From Nannocystis pusilla (GTDB taxonomy: Bacteria > Myxococcota_A > Polyangia > Nannocystales > Nannocystaceae): a stretch of DNA of 64,000 nt. Within the stretch, counting starts at the first letter, position 1. The number at the start of each line of letters is the position of its first letter. Shown in pieces: positions 54,939 to 62,645 of the stretch. The position numbers were made by a program, and so were the translations under genes. The notes below the pieces were generated by a model. That model was not told the origin of the DNA. It saw only the letters and a list, made by a program, of their open reading frames with translations, and did no database searches. The stretch is from NCBI RefSeq assembly GCF_020073745.1, contig NZ_JAIRAU010000028.1, forward strand, positions 434,001-498,000, in the 5' to 3' direction.

Positions 54939-56654
54939 CGGTCGCCGCCGGCGCCCGCGCCAGGCGAACACGAACACCACCCCGAGGCCGAGCGCCGCGC
55001 TCCACGAGCCGCGGCGCAGCGCGCAGCTGAGGCCGTCGCCGTCGTCGTAGTCGAAGCGGGCGTTCGAGGCCTTGAGCGCGGCGACGATGGCCGGGTCGAA
55101 GTCCTGGATCAGCTGCGGCGCGCCGGCCGGGGCGATCTGCTCGACCCGGCGCGCGAACGGCATGCTCTCGCCGAAGTCCGGCCACTGCCCGTCCGGCTGC
55201 AGCAGCACGCCGCGGCCGTCGGGCATGAGCATGCGGTTCGAGCCGGCGCAGGGCACCTGCTGCACCCCCTGGCGGCTGCTCGAGACGTCGCCGAGGTCGG
55301 CGTTCTGGATGAACTCGGGGTCGACGGTCATCTCCTCCGGCGAGATGATCGTCAGCAGGCGCGACAGGTACGGCCAGCGGTTCAGCAGGTCGACCGCGCG
55401 CTTGCCCGGGTCGATGACCCGCTCCTGCATCTCGGTGGCGAACGAGGCCCCGCTCCACACCTCGAGGTCGATCAGATCCTCGTAGCTGGCCATGTCGCGG
55501 TAGAACTCGTCCTCGGGGATCCCCGGCGGCGCCGGCAGGTAGGTGCGGAGCAGCGGCAGGATCTGCGGGTGGAGGTACGAGCACGTCCCGGGCGAGCAGT
55601 CGACCAGGCCCTGCGACTCGAGCGCGTCGACGATCGAGAAGCCGCTGTTGATCGGGGCCGCGTCGACGAAGGTGTCGGCGTTCCACGTCGGGCTGAACAC
55701 GCCCGTGGTGCTGACCACGCTCGACGCGCCGGCGTACTCGGTGACGAAGCCGTGGCCGTCGCTGCCCGGGGCGTCGATCGCCTGCTGCACGACGTCGCCG
55801 TAGTTGGCGGCGTTGGCGGTCCAGTCGATCGCCACGTCGTTGATCTCGACGTGGCGGTAGTTCGACGGCGCGTAGCGGGCGCGGCCGAGGCCGAACACGC
55901 GCACGCCCATGTGCGGCGTCGCGGCGATGGCCGTCAGGCGCAGCGGCACGCACGGGGTCGTGCCCTCGTAGGTCATCACGATCGGCTGCAGCTCCTCGAC
56001 GCCGGTGCCGTGGATCAGCTTGGCCGCCACGAAGTAGAAGCCCTCGTCGAGGTACTCCTGCATGATCGGCGCGGCCGCGGGGTCCTGGTAGTAGCCGGCG
56101 GCGTCGAGCCACTGCCACACCTCGTCGGCCGTGCCGCCCTTGAGCACGACGATCTGGAACGGCCCGACGACCTCGCGCTTGACGACCTCGAGGCCGCCGG
56201 TGTCGCCGCCGCTGTCGGTCTCGAAGCCGCCGCCGCTGGCCAGTCCCCCGCCGTCGCTCAGCGAGAGGGTGGCGCAGCCGAGCTGCGGCCGGTCGTTGTC
56301 GGAGCAGTCGGACGCGAACGTGAAGCTGTAGGTCGGCACCGTGGCCGCCAGCAGGTTGGTGAACAGCAGCTCGCTGCCCACCGCGAATTCCGGCACCGCC
56401 GTCACGGGGATGACCCACCCGAATTTCAGCGGATCGCCGGTGTACTGGATCTGGATGTGCGCCTCGACCGTGCCCGCCGCCTCGTCGACGGCGAACAGGA
56501 TGTTCTCGCCGGTCTGGTCGACGGGGATCGGCTGGTTGTTGACCACGTCGCAGAAGAAGCCGCCGCACGCTCGCGCCGGCTCCGCCGGCAGCCACACTGC
56601 GAGGCCGGCGGCGAGGCCGGCGAGGATCGGCACGGAACGGGCGCATCGAGACAT
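54930..56654 (-). CDS. DUF2330 protein with MYXO-CTERM-like tail
   Basis: 574 residues from the ATG at 56654 (an ATG three codons upstream is equally possible). A signal peptide ends at AEPARA, directly followed by the DUF2330 signature CGGFFCDVVNNQPIPVDQTGENILF. The domain continues with EAHIQIQYTGDPLKFGWVIPV, FEIVVLKGG-like and FYFVAAKLIHG segments. The C-terminus has a Cys, a membrane helix (AALGLGVVFVFAW) and an Arg cluster (RGRRRRPAG), matching the plan of MYXO-CTERM/PEP-CTERM sorting tails, so the protein may be cut and anchored at the cell surface. Function of DUF2330 is unknown. Confidence 0.88.
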   Translation of the reverse strand: MSRCARSVPILAGLAAGLAVWLPAEPARACGGFFCDVVNNQPIPVDQTGENILFAVDEAAGTVEAHIQIQYTGDPLKFGWVIPVTAVPEFAVGSELLFTNLLAATVPTYSFTFASDCSDNDRPQLGCATLSLSDGGGLASGGGFETDSGGDTGGLEVVKREVVGPFQIVVLKGGTADEVWQWLDAAGYYQDPAAAPIMQEYLDEGFYFVAAKLIHGTGVEELQPIVMTYEGTTPCVPLRLTAIAATPHMGVRVFGLGRARYAPSNYRHVEINDVAIDWTANAANYGDVVQQAIDAPGSDGHGFVTEYAGASSVVSTTGVFSPTWNADTFVDAAPINSGFSIVDALESQGLVDCSPGTCSYLHPQILPLLRTYLPAPPGIPEDEFYRDMASYEDLIDLEVWSGASFATEMQERVIDPGKRAVDLLNRWPYLSRLLTIISPEEMTVDPEFIQNADLGDVSSSRQGVQQVPCAGSNRMLMPDGRGVLLQPDGQWPDFGESMPFARRVEQIAPAGAPQLIQDFDPAIVAALKASNARFDYDDGDGLSCALRRGSWSAALGLGVVFVFAWRGRRRRPAG

Positions 56655-56859
56655 GCGCTCCATCTCACGTCATCGCTCGCCCGCCGTCCAGCCTCGGCGC
56701 CGTCCGTGGCCCCGCGGCTCGCGGCCGCCGACGACGGCCGCGCCGCCGCTTCGTGCGTCGCACCGAACGCTGTCCCTCACGCGGCTCGCGGCGCCTCCAG
56801 GCGCACCCGCCCGGCGACGAGAACCTCGTCTTTCGCCGCCGCGGACGGAAAATCCCGCG

Positions 56860-57093
56860 TCAGCTGCGGCCCGGGCCGAGCGCTTTCGGGCCCGAATTGC
56901 GCATCCACAGGTAGCCGACCCCGCCGAGCAGCAGGATCGGCCAGAACACCAGCGCCGCGTAGGCGACCGCGGCCGAGCTCACGCCGGTCAGGGCGGCGGC
57001 GCCTGCCGCGGCCCCCGAGGTCGCCTGGCGCTGCTTGCTGTAGGCGTAGGTGGCGCCGGCGGTGCCGCAGCCGATGATGAGCGCGAGGAGCAT
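56860..57093 (-). CDS. Small membrane protein, 77 aa
   Basis: Two membrane helices: LLALIIGCGTAGATYAYS near the start and VAYAALVFWPILLLGGVGYLW near the end, with Gly/Ala-rich text between (AAAGAAALTGVSSAA). The ATG at 57093 is preceded by AGGAGG (minus strand, just inside 57098-57103), a perfect ribosome-binding site. No known family. It stands alone, divergent from the zinc-module gene. Confidence 0.7.
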   Translation of the reverse strand: MLLALIIGCGTAGATYAYSKQRQATSGAAAGAAALTGVSSAAVAYAALVFWPILLLGGVGYLWMRNSGPKALGPGRS

Positions 57094-57194
57094 GAGCGGG
57101 CCTCCTGAAAAAGCGGTGTCTCGCAGTATAGACCTTTCGTGAGGCGGGGCGAGCGGACTGGACGCCGGGCGGACGGCGGCTGATACTTCCGGCC

Positions 57195-58997
57195 GTGGCA
57201 GACGACCGGAAGAGCAACAGCGCCCGCGATGCGCGGCCCGGGGCCTCGGGGCCCACGGGTGGACCGCAGCAGGACCGCCAGCGGCGAGACCGTGGCAGAG
57301 GTCCGCGGGAGGGTGGCGAGGGAGGCGGCGAGGCCCGGCCTCCGCGTGAAGGTGGAGCCGAGGCCCGGCCCCCGCGCGATGGCGAGCGTCGCGAGCGGCA
57401 CGGCGACGGTCCGCGGCAGGGCGACGGCCCGCGGCGTGACGACCGTCCCCGCCGCGACGACCGTCGCGACGACCGCCGCGGCGGACCGCCGCCCCGGCGC
57501 GACACCTCGTCGCCGCTGACCGCCTCGCTCTTCAGCGCCGTGCAGGACAAGGAGATGCCGTGCCGGATCGCCGGCTGCGACAACACCTGGACCTGGTTCG
57601 CCGCCCAGCAGATCCGCGGCTTCGGCCAGAAGGCCCCCGAGCGCATGTGCGACCAGCACCTGGCGCAGTTCAGCGAGCTGAGTGACCGCGAGGTCCACTG
57701 CCGCACGCCCGGCTGCCCCAACACCTGGTTGTGGAAGCGCGGGGCCCAGCTCGCCGAGCTGCAGCGCCACGGGCGGCTGAAGAAGCCGGCCCGCCTGTGC
57801 AACGAGTGCGTGGCCGCCGAGCGCGACACCACCGACGCCGAGATGCCGTGCAAGGTCGAGGGCTGCCGGCGCGGGTGGATCTGGTCGCGCGACGCCCAGC
57901 TCCGCCACCGCCTGTGGGTCCTGCGCCAGCGGGCCCGCGCCCGCGCCGTCGAGGCCCGCGCCGGCGAGGCCGTCGCCGACGAGCCGGCGCAGGAGGTCGC
58001 GGCGGCGGTCGAACCTGCCTCTGGGGACCTGTCCCCGGAGACCGGTGCGCCTGTCTCTGCCGACATGCCCCAGGGGACAGACGAGACCGCGACCGCGAGC
58101 GCCCCGGAGGCCGGCGAGGCCCACGAGGACGGCGAGGCCGGCAAGGCCGGGCCGGGCAAGAAGCGCCGGCGCCGGCGCAAGCAGCACGTCCGCGCCGTGC
58201 CGGACCCCGAGGGGCCGCCGCAGCGCATGTGTGGCCTGTGCGCGCAGAAGCTCGGGCGCCTGGCCGCGCGCGAGGTCCCGTGCAAGGTGCACGGCTGCGT
58301 GCGCACGTGGACGTGGGACCGCGCCGGTCAGCTGCGGGCCTGGGTGCTGTCGGGCAGCGACGACGTCGAGTTCGACCCGCCCGCGCCCAAGCGCATGTGC
58401 GAGACCTGCCGCGACTTCTGCCGCAAGCACCCCGACCGGGAGATCCGCTGCGGCCGGCCCGACTGCGAGTCGGTGTGGATGTACAAGACCGGCGCCCAGC
58501 TGCAGGCCTTCCTGGCCGGTCGCCTGCAGGACCCGCTCAAGCTGTGCGACGAGTGCGCCAAGGGCGAGTTCGCCAAGACGATCGAGGAGGCCGGGCTGCC
58601 CGAGGGCGCCGAGATCATGCCGTGCGTGGTCCCGGCGTGCGGCGGCACCTGGGTCTACATGCCGGGCCAGCGGCTGATGCACGTGCCCGAGGGTGAGCTC
58701 GCGCCCGACCGCATGTGCCTCAAGTGCAAGCGCGAGCGCGGCCTGGCCCCGCCGGAGGCGGCCGCGGACGAGCCCGCCGCCGAGCTCGAGGTCTCGCCCG
58801 AGGACACCGAGGTGTCCGACGACGACGGCGACGAGCTCCTCGCCGACGACCCCGAGCCGGCCGCGCACGACGACGGCGCGCCCGACGACGGCGCGCCCGA
58901 CGACGGCGCGCCCGACGACGAGGCCCTGGCCGACGACGCCCTGAGCGACGAGGAGTCGGCCGCGTCCGACGAGGCCGCGGTCGCGACTTCGGATTGA
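57195..58997 (+). CDS. Six-module zinc-finger-like protein with RGG-like N-terminus
   Basis: 600 residues. The first 110 are Arg/Gly/Asp/Pro-rich, like RNA-binding RGG regions. Then six copies of one module: [MIV]xC-x4-C-xxx(W)xW...QL...(R/K)(M/L)C-xx-(C/H). Cysteines: C123/C128/C152/H155; C169/C174/C202/C205; C219/C224 with C346/C349; C363/C368/C402/C405; C419/C424/C451/C454; C477/C482/C508/C511. Each module looks like a small zinc ribbon with an aromatic W-x-W strand, reminiscent of zf-trcl (PF13451) ribbons. Module 3 is split by about 100 residues of acidic and basic low-complexity sequence that includes repeat-array codons. The C-terminal 80 residues are strongly acidic with three DDGAP repeats. 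It may be a nucleic-acid-binding scaffold; I know no close match. Confidence 0.7.
   Translation: MADDRKSNSARDARPGASGPTGGPQQDRQRRDRGRGPREGGEGGGEARPPREGGAEARPPRDGERRERHGDGPRQGDGPRRDDRPRRDDRRDDRRGGPPPRRDTSSPLTASLFSAVQDKEMPCRIAGCDNTWTWFAAQQIRGFGQKAPERMCDQHLAQFSELSDREVHCRTPGCPNTWLWKRGAQLAELQRHGRLKKPARLCNECVAAERDTTDAEMPCKVEGCRRGWIWSRDAQLRHRLWVLRQRARARAVEARAGEAVADEPAQEVAAAVEPASGDLSPETGAPVSADMPQGTDETATASAPEAGEAHEDGEAGKAGPGKKRRRRRKQHVRAVPDPEGPPQRMCGLCAQKLGRLAAREVPCKVHGCVRTWTWDRAGQLRAWVLSGSDDVEFDPPAPKRMCETCRDFCRKHPDREIRCGRPDCESVWMYKTGAQLQAFLAGRLQDPLKLCDECAKGEFAKTIEEAGLPEGAEIMPCVVPACGGTWVYMPGQRLMHVPEGELAPDRMCLKCKRERGLAPPEAAADEPAAELEVSPEDTEVSDDDGDELLADDPEPAAHDDGAPDDGAPDDGAPDDEALADDALSDEESAASDEAAVATSD
58014..58081. 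repeat. 14-bp module arrays inside zinc module 3
   Basis: CCTG 58014 / CCTG 58028 / CCGG 58042 and CCTG 58050 / CATG 58064 / CAGA 58078, in the low-complexity insert that separates C224 from C346. Confidence 0.6.
58869..58913 (+). repeat. 15-bp in-frame tandem repeat (DDGAP x 3)
   Basis: GACGACGGCGCGCCC three times, starting at 58869, 58884 and 58899. It is a coding repeat (15 = 5 codons) in the acidic tail. Confidence 0.85.
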
Positions 58998-59174
58998 CGG
59001 CGCGCGGCGTCGCGTGCGAGCCTCCCCGGGCGCACGCGACGCTGCTCGTTCGACCGCGTCCTCTCGCTCCTGGGCCCCTCGGGTCCGCGCCTCTCCCAGC
59101 GACTCCGACCGCTCCCGCGTGCGCGCCCTTTCCGACCCGACCCTCGGCCTCGCCCGGGTCAACGGCCGAGGGCG

Positions 59175-59276
59175 CCTGTGCTTCGGCGCAGGTCCCCGGG
59201 CACAGGTCACTTCATACAGGCCCTTCCGCACAGGCTCTTTCGCACAGGTTCTTCGAGACAGGTCCCTTCGACCATG
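59175..59276. repeat. 14-bp module array ending as a start codon (8 tetrads)
   Basis: CCTG 59175, then CAGG at 59189, 59203, 59217, 59231, 59245 and 59259, and CATG at 59273. All steps are exactly 14. The last CATG provides the ATG (59274) of the next gene. Confidence 0.85.
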
Positions 59277-59954
59277 GCCAACCCGCTCCCGCGCTCCTTC
59301 GCCCTGGCCGAGACCCGCCGCCGCTACGAGGCGACCCCGCGGACCCTCGACGACGACCTGCAGCGGATGGCCCGCGGCGACCGCGGCTGCCTCGGCGACG
59401 CGGTCGCCGGCGTCGGCGCGCTCGGCATCCTCGTCTCGGGCGTGCTCGGCTACATGGGCCTGCTCGGCATGGGCTTCATGGCCGTGTTCGCGGCCATGCT
59501 GATCGCCGGCTTCGTGCTCAGCGCCGCCGCCCAGACCCGCAGCGGCCCGGCCCGCTACAAGGCGCTGACCGAGGGCCCGCTGGCGCTCGGGCGCGTGCTG
59601 CGGGCCGACCCGGCCCTGTTCGAGCCCGGCGACGTGCCCCACCCCGCCCTCGTCGTGTTCGCCGTCGACGCCGCGCACCGCTTCGACCCCGCCTACCTCC
59701 ACGGCGTCGCCGCGGCCCTGCTGGCCCTGCGCGACGCTCCCACCGCGCCGGCCGACCAGGCCGACGTCGCGGCGATGCTGCGCGACCCCAACCGCGTCGC
59801 CCCGCTGCAGCTGCCGCCCGCCCTCGCGGGGGCCGGCGAGGCCTGGCTGGGGGTCGTGAGCGTCGACCCGCGGCGCCTGCCCGCGCGCCGCGTCGAGGAC
59901 GACCTCGTCCCGGTGATCGCCGCGCCCGGCCTCGGCTTCGTCGAGCACGTGTGA
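59274..59954 (+). CDS. Two-helix membrane protein
   Basis: 226 residues from the ATG at 59274, which is the last tetrad of a repeat array. An N-terminal cytoplasmic segment (FALAETRRRYEATPRTLDDDLQRM) precedes two adjacent helices (VAGVGALGILVSGVLGYMGLL, MAVFAAMLIAGFVLSAAA). The C-terminal 140 residues are soluble with GPLALGRVLRADPALFEPGD and VPHPALVVFAVDAAHRF. I do not recognise the family. The array leaves no Shine-Dalgarno sequence upstream. A start further upstream (59178) would translate the array, giving a run of non-native residues, so I prefer 59274. Confidence 0.7.
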   Translation: MANPLPRSFALAETRRRYEATPRTLDDDLQRMARGDRGCLGDAVAGVGALGILVSGVLGYMGLLGMGFMAVFAAMLIAGFVLSAAAQTRSGPARYKALTEGPLALGRVLRADPALFEPGDVPHPALVVFAVDAAHRFDPAYLHGVAAALLALRDAPTAPADQADVAAMLRDPNRVAPLQLPPALAGAGEAWLGVVSVDPRRLPARRVEDDLVPVIAAPGLGFVEHV

Positions 59955-59970
59955 GCGGCTCGCCCGCGCG

Positions 59971-60016
59971 CCTGCGCCGAGGGACCTGCCCGATCTCACA
60001 TGTCCTCTCGCACAGC
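59971..60016. repeat. 14-bp module array (4 tetrads)
   Basis: CCTG 59971, CCTG 59985, CATG 59999, CAGC 60013, in the gap before the hydrolase gene. Confidence 0.7.
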
Positions 60017-60124
60017 CGAGGCGTCTGCCCGCAGCCGGCCTCGACACCCTGCGGGGCCCGGGGTATGAACGGCGGGGGGCCCGCGCGCGCCGCGGCCCCG
60101 CGCTCCGTCGCCGCCGAGGACCCC

Positions 60125-61654
60125 GTGAAGCAACCTGTCCGAATCGCCCTGTCCGTTGCGCTCTGTCTCTCGGTACCTGGCTGCAAGACCAGCCAGCCGA
60201 CGAGCCAGCCCGAGCCCGCCCCCGTCGCCCCCGCGGAGCCGGCCCCGACCCCGGCGGCCGAGGGGCCCGAGACGTGGGTCGGCGCGGTCGAGCTGCCCGG
60301 CGACGGCAAGCTGCGGTTCGTCGCCCATCTCGAGCCGCCGCGGGCCGGCGACGCCAAGCCGGCGTGGAGCGGCCGGCTCGACATCCCGGCCCAGAGCGTC
60401 AAGGACTTCCCGCTGCAGGACGTGCACGTCGCCGCCGACGCCGTCGACTTCGTGCTGGCCCCGCCCGGCGCGCCGGAGAACCAGTGGGCGATCTTCAGCT
60501 TCGAGCGCGAGGCCGGGGCCGACGAGGTCAAGGGCACGCTCAGCCAGGCCGGCCAGAGCCTGCCGGCCACGGCCCGCAAGCTGAAGCCCGGCGAGCCGGT
60601 CGACGTCGCCCCGAAGCGGCCGCAGGAGCCGAAGCCGCCGTTCCCCTACGCCACGCGCGAGGCGGCGTTCGCCAGCGCGGCCAGGGACAAGGTCGCCCTC
60701 GCCGGCAGCTTCACCCTGCCCGAAGGGCCAGGTCCGTTCCCGGCCGTGGTCCTGTTGACCGGCTCCGGCGCGCAGGACCGCGACGAGGCGCTGATGGGCC
60801 ACCGCCCGTTCTTCGTCCTCGCCGACCACCTCACCCGCGCCGGCTTCGCCGTGCTGCGCTTCGACGACCGCGGCGTCGGCGGCTCGAAGGGCTACCTCGA
60901 CAAGGCCAGCCAGCTCGACCTCGTCGGCGACGCCCGCGGCGCGCTCGACTGGCTCGCCCAGCAGCCCGAGGTCGACAAGACCAGGCTCGGCCTCGTCGGC
61001 CACAGCGAGGGCGCCATGATCGCCGCCAAGACCGCCGCCGCCGACAAGCGCGTCGGCGCGATCGTCATGCTCGCCGGCCCCGGCGTCAGCGGCAAGGACA
61101 TCCTCGTCCAGCAGCTCGTCGCCCTCGCCCGCGCCCGCGGGGTCGCGCAGGCCGACATCGACGCCCAGGTGGTGCTGCAGAAGCAGCTGCTCGACGGCCT
61201 GGCCGGCAACAAGAAGCGCGCCGACCTCGAGGCGATCCTGCGCAAGCTGGTGGCCCTGCAGGCCGGCGACGCGGCGACGCCCCAACAGGTCGACGCGCTG
61301 GTGAGCGCGTCGCTGACCTCGCTCGACACCCCGTGGTTCCACGACTTCCTCAAGGCCGATCCCCGGGTCGACCTGCGCAAGCTCAAGAAGACCCCGGTCC
61401 TCGCGCTGATCGGCGCGCTCGACCTCCAGGTGCCCGCCGACGGCAACATCCCCGAGCTGCAGCAGGCGCTCGCCAAGGCCGGCAACAAGCAGGCCACCGT
61501 CAAGTCGCTGCCCGGCCTCAACCACCTGTTCCAGCACGCCAAGACCGGCTCGCCCGCGGAGTACGGCGACATCGAGGAGACGATGGCCCCCGAGGCCCTC
61601 GGCGAGGTGTCCGGCTGGCTGCGCACCAACCTGTCCGAAGCGCCAGGCAAGTAG
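60125..61654 (+). CDS. Alpha/beta hydrolase lipoprotein
   Basis: 509 residues from the GTG at 60125. The signal peptide (ALSVALCLSVPGCKTS, lipobox VPGC) is followed by a Pro/Ala linker and an N-terminal domain of about 130 residues, then an alpha/beta hydrolase: FPAVVLLTGSGAQDRDEA (oxyanion region), FDDRGVGGSKG, nucleophile elbow GHSEGAM (Ser), the acidic residue in LIGALDLQVP and the His in LPGLNHLFQ. It resembles secreted esterases/acyl-transferring hydrolases of the DUF-type dienelactone hydrolase-like group. The codons of the signal peptide are written by a repeat array (60134-60179). Confidence 0.88.
   Translation: MKQPVRIALSVALCLSVPGCKTSQPTSQPEPAPVAPAEPAPTPAAEGPETWVGAVELPGDGKLRFVAHLEPPRAGDAKPAWSGRLDIPAQSVKDFPLQDVHVAADAVDFVLAPPGAPENQWAIFSFEREAGADEVKGTLSQAGQSLPATARKLKPGEPVDVAPKRPQEPKPPFPYATREAAFASAARDKVALAGSFTLPEGPGPFPAVVLLTGSGAQDRDEALMGHRPFFVLADHLTRAGFAVLRFDDRGVGGSKGYLDKASQLDLVGDARGALDWLAQQPEVDKTRLGLVGHSEGAMIAAKTAAADKRVGAIVMLAGPGVSGKDILVQQLVALARARGVAQADIDAQVVLQKQLLDGLAGNKKRADLEAILRKLVALQAGDAATPQQVDALVSASLTSLDTPWFHDFLKADPRVDLRKLKKTPVLALIGALDLQVPADGNIPELQQALAKAGNKQATVKSLPGLNHLFQHAKTGSPAEYGDIEETMAPEALGEVSGWLRTNLSEAPGK
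60134..60179. repeat. 14-bp module array coding a signal peptide (4 tetrads)
   Basis: CCTG 60134, CCTG 60148, TCTG 60162, CCTG 60176, covering the codons from QPVRIALSVALCLSVPGC. The lipobox is at the right end of the array. Confidence 0.65.
60715..60732. repeat. Single 14-bp module in the hydrolase gene
   Basis: CCTG 60715 and CAGG 60729; codes TLPEGPGP. A second single module lies at 61630-61647 in the last codons (LSEAPGK). Confidence 0.5.
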
Positions 61655-61911
61655 CAGCCGCCCGGCTCGGCGGCGGATCCTCGCGCCCCGAGCCGAGCGC
61701 CGAGCGAGCTCCCCGCACGACTCCCAGGTCTGCGCCGCCCGGTGAACGCCGCAGCGCGCACGCCCCGTCGAACGAGAGGTTGACGATCTCGTCGTCGAGC
61801 CTCGTGCCGAGGCGCTGCGACGACTGCATCGCGCCGGACGGATCGAGCCGCGGGCGCGACGGCGTACAGGGGCCGTCCCGCAAATTCGTGAGACGCGCCC
61901 GGAGGGCCTCC

Positions 61912-61943
61912 CACGCCGCCGATGACATGTCCTCCGGGACATG
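61912..61943. repeat. 14-bp module array with a perfect module
   Basis: CACG 61912, CATG 61926, CATG 61940; the module 61928-61941 is TGTCCTCCGGGACA. Confidence 0.65.
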
Positions 61944-62126
61944 GCGAAACTCGCCGCCGGCAGCGTGCGAAGCCGCGTGAGCGGCCGCTGCCGGCCGTCG
62001 CCGTCACGGCGACACCGCCCGTGTCATGGCCCCGTGTGTATGTATGCGTCGCAGCGGCGCTCGGGCCGGCGGAACGTCGGTCTGCGCGCTGCGATCGCCG
62101 TCCTCGCCGCGCTCGGCGGATTGTGT

Positions 62127-62142
62127 TTGACAGGTACCTGTC
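62127..62142 (+). promoter_or_regulatory. Candidate MarR operator overlapping a -35 box
   Basis: TTGACA (62127-62132), identical to the consensus -35 element, overlaps the perfect 14-bp palindrome GACAGGTACCTGTC (62129-62142). It lies 12 bases before the marR GTG. No good -10 box follows at the right distance, so it may instead act as an operator for a promoter further up. The palindrome uses the same CAGG/CCTG words as the 14-bp module, so it may derive from it. Confidence 0.45.
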
Positions 62143-62154
62143 GAATTCGCGACC

Positions 62155-62640
62155 GTGCCCCCCGTGGCACGATTGACGGCGGCGGGTCTCGCGTTCTCCG
62201 AGCTCATCCTCGCGGTGTTCCGCGTCAACGGCCTCGCGCTCGCGGCCGGCGATCGTCTGGCGGCGCCCTCGGGCCTGACCAGCGCGCGCTGGCAGGTCCT
62301 CGGCGTCGTCGACCACGGCCCGGTCACCGTCGCCGACGTCGCGCGGACGATGGGCCTGCGGCGCCAGAGCGTGCAGCAGACCGCGGACGCGCTGGCGCGC
62401 GAGGGCTTCGTCGACTACCTCGACAACCCCGCGGACCGGCGGGCCAACCTCATCGCCCTGACCCGGGCCGGGCGCAGGGCCCTGCGCGCGGTCGAGGCCC
62501 GCCACGCGGCGTGGGCCTCGCGGCTGGCCGCGCGGGTCGACCTCGACAAGCTGCGGGCCACCGTCGCCGCGCTCGACGACGCCGCCACGCTCCTGGGCGC
62601 CCCGCCCCCGCCGCGAGCGCGCCGCCGACGAAAGGACTGA
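62155..62640 (+). CDS. MarR-family transcriptional regulator
   Basis: 161 residues from the GTG at 62155 (another GTG at 62164 is possible). Winged helix-turn-helix: LTSARWQVLGVVDHGPVTVADVA, cited in parts (LTSARWQVLGVV; VADVARTMGLRRQSVQQTAD), and the wing YLDNPADRRANLIALT with the conserved D-x-R-x. The dimer helices are at both ends. Likely represses itself and the next gene; the VOC gene starts five bases after the stop, so they form one operon. The ligand is unknown. Confidence 0.9.
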   Translation: MPPVARLTAAGLAFSELILAVFRVNGLALAAGDRLAAPSGLTSARWQVLGVVDHGPVTVADVARTMGLRRQSVQQTADALAREGFVDYLDNPADRRANLIALTRAGRRALRAVEARHAAWASRLAARVDLDKLRATVAALDDAATLLGAPPPPRARRRRKD

Positions 62641-62645
62641 CGACC

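Larger units (their letters stand above)
61655..62154. other. Region without a supported gene
   Basis: A 500-base gap. A minus-strand frame (61928 to 61518) starts MSSAAWEALRARLTN and contains IVNLSFDGACALRR, but it overlaps the hydrolase end and decays to Arg/Pro-rich text; it may be a remnant. A repeat array lies at 61912-61943, and the MarR operator candidate at the right end. Confidence 0.45.

Noticed and set aside
61518..61928. Possible short minus-strand gene starting MSSAAWEALRAR
   Set aside because: Only the first 50 residues look protein-like and it overlaps the hydrolase gene; at best a remnant.
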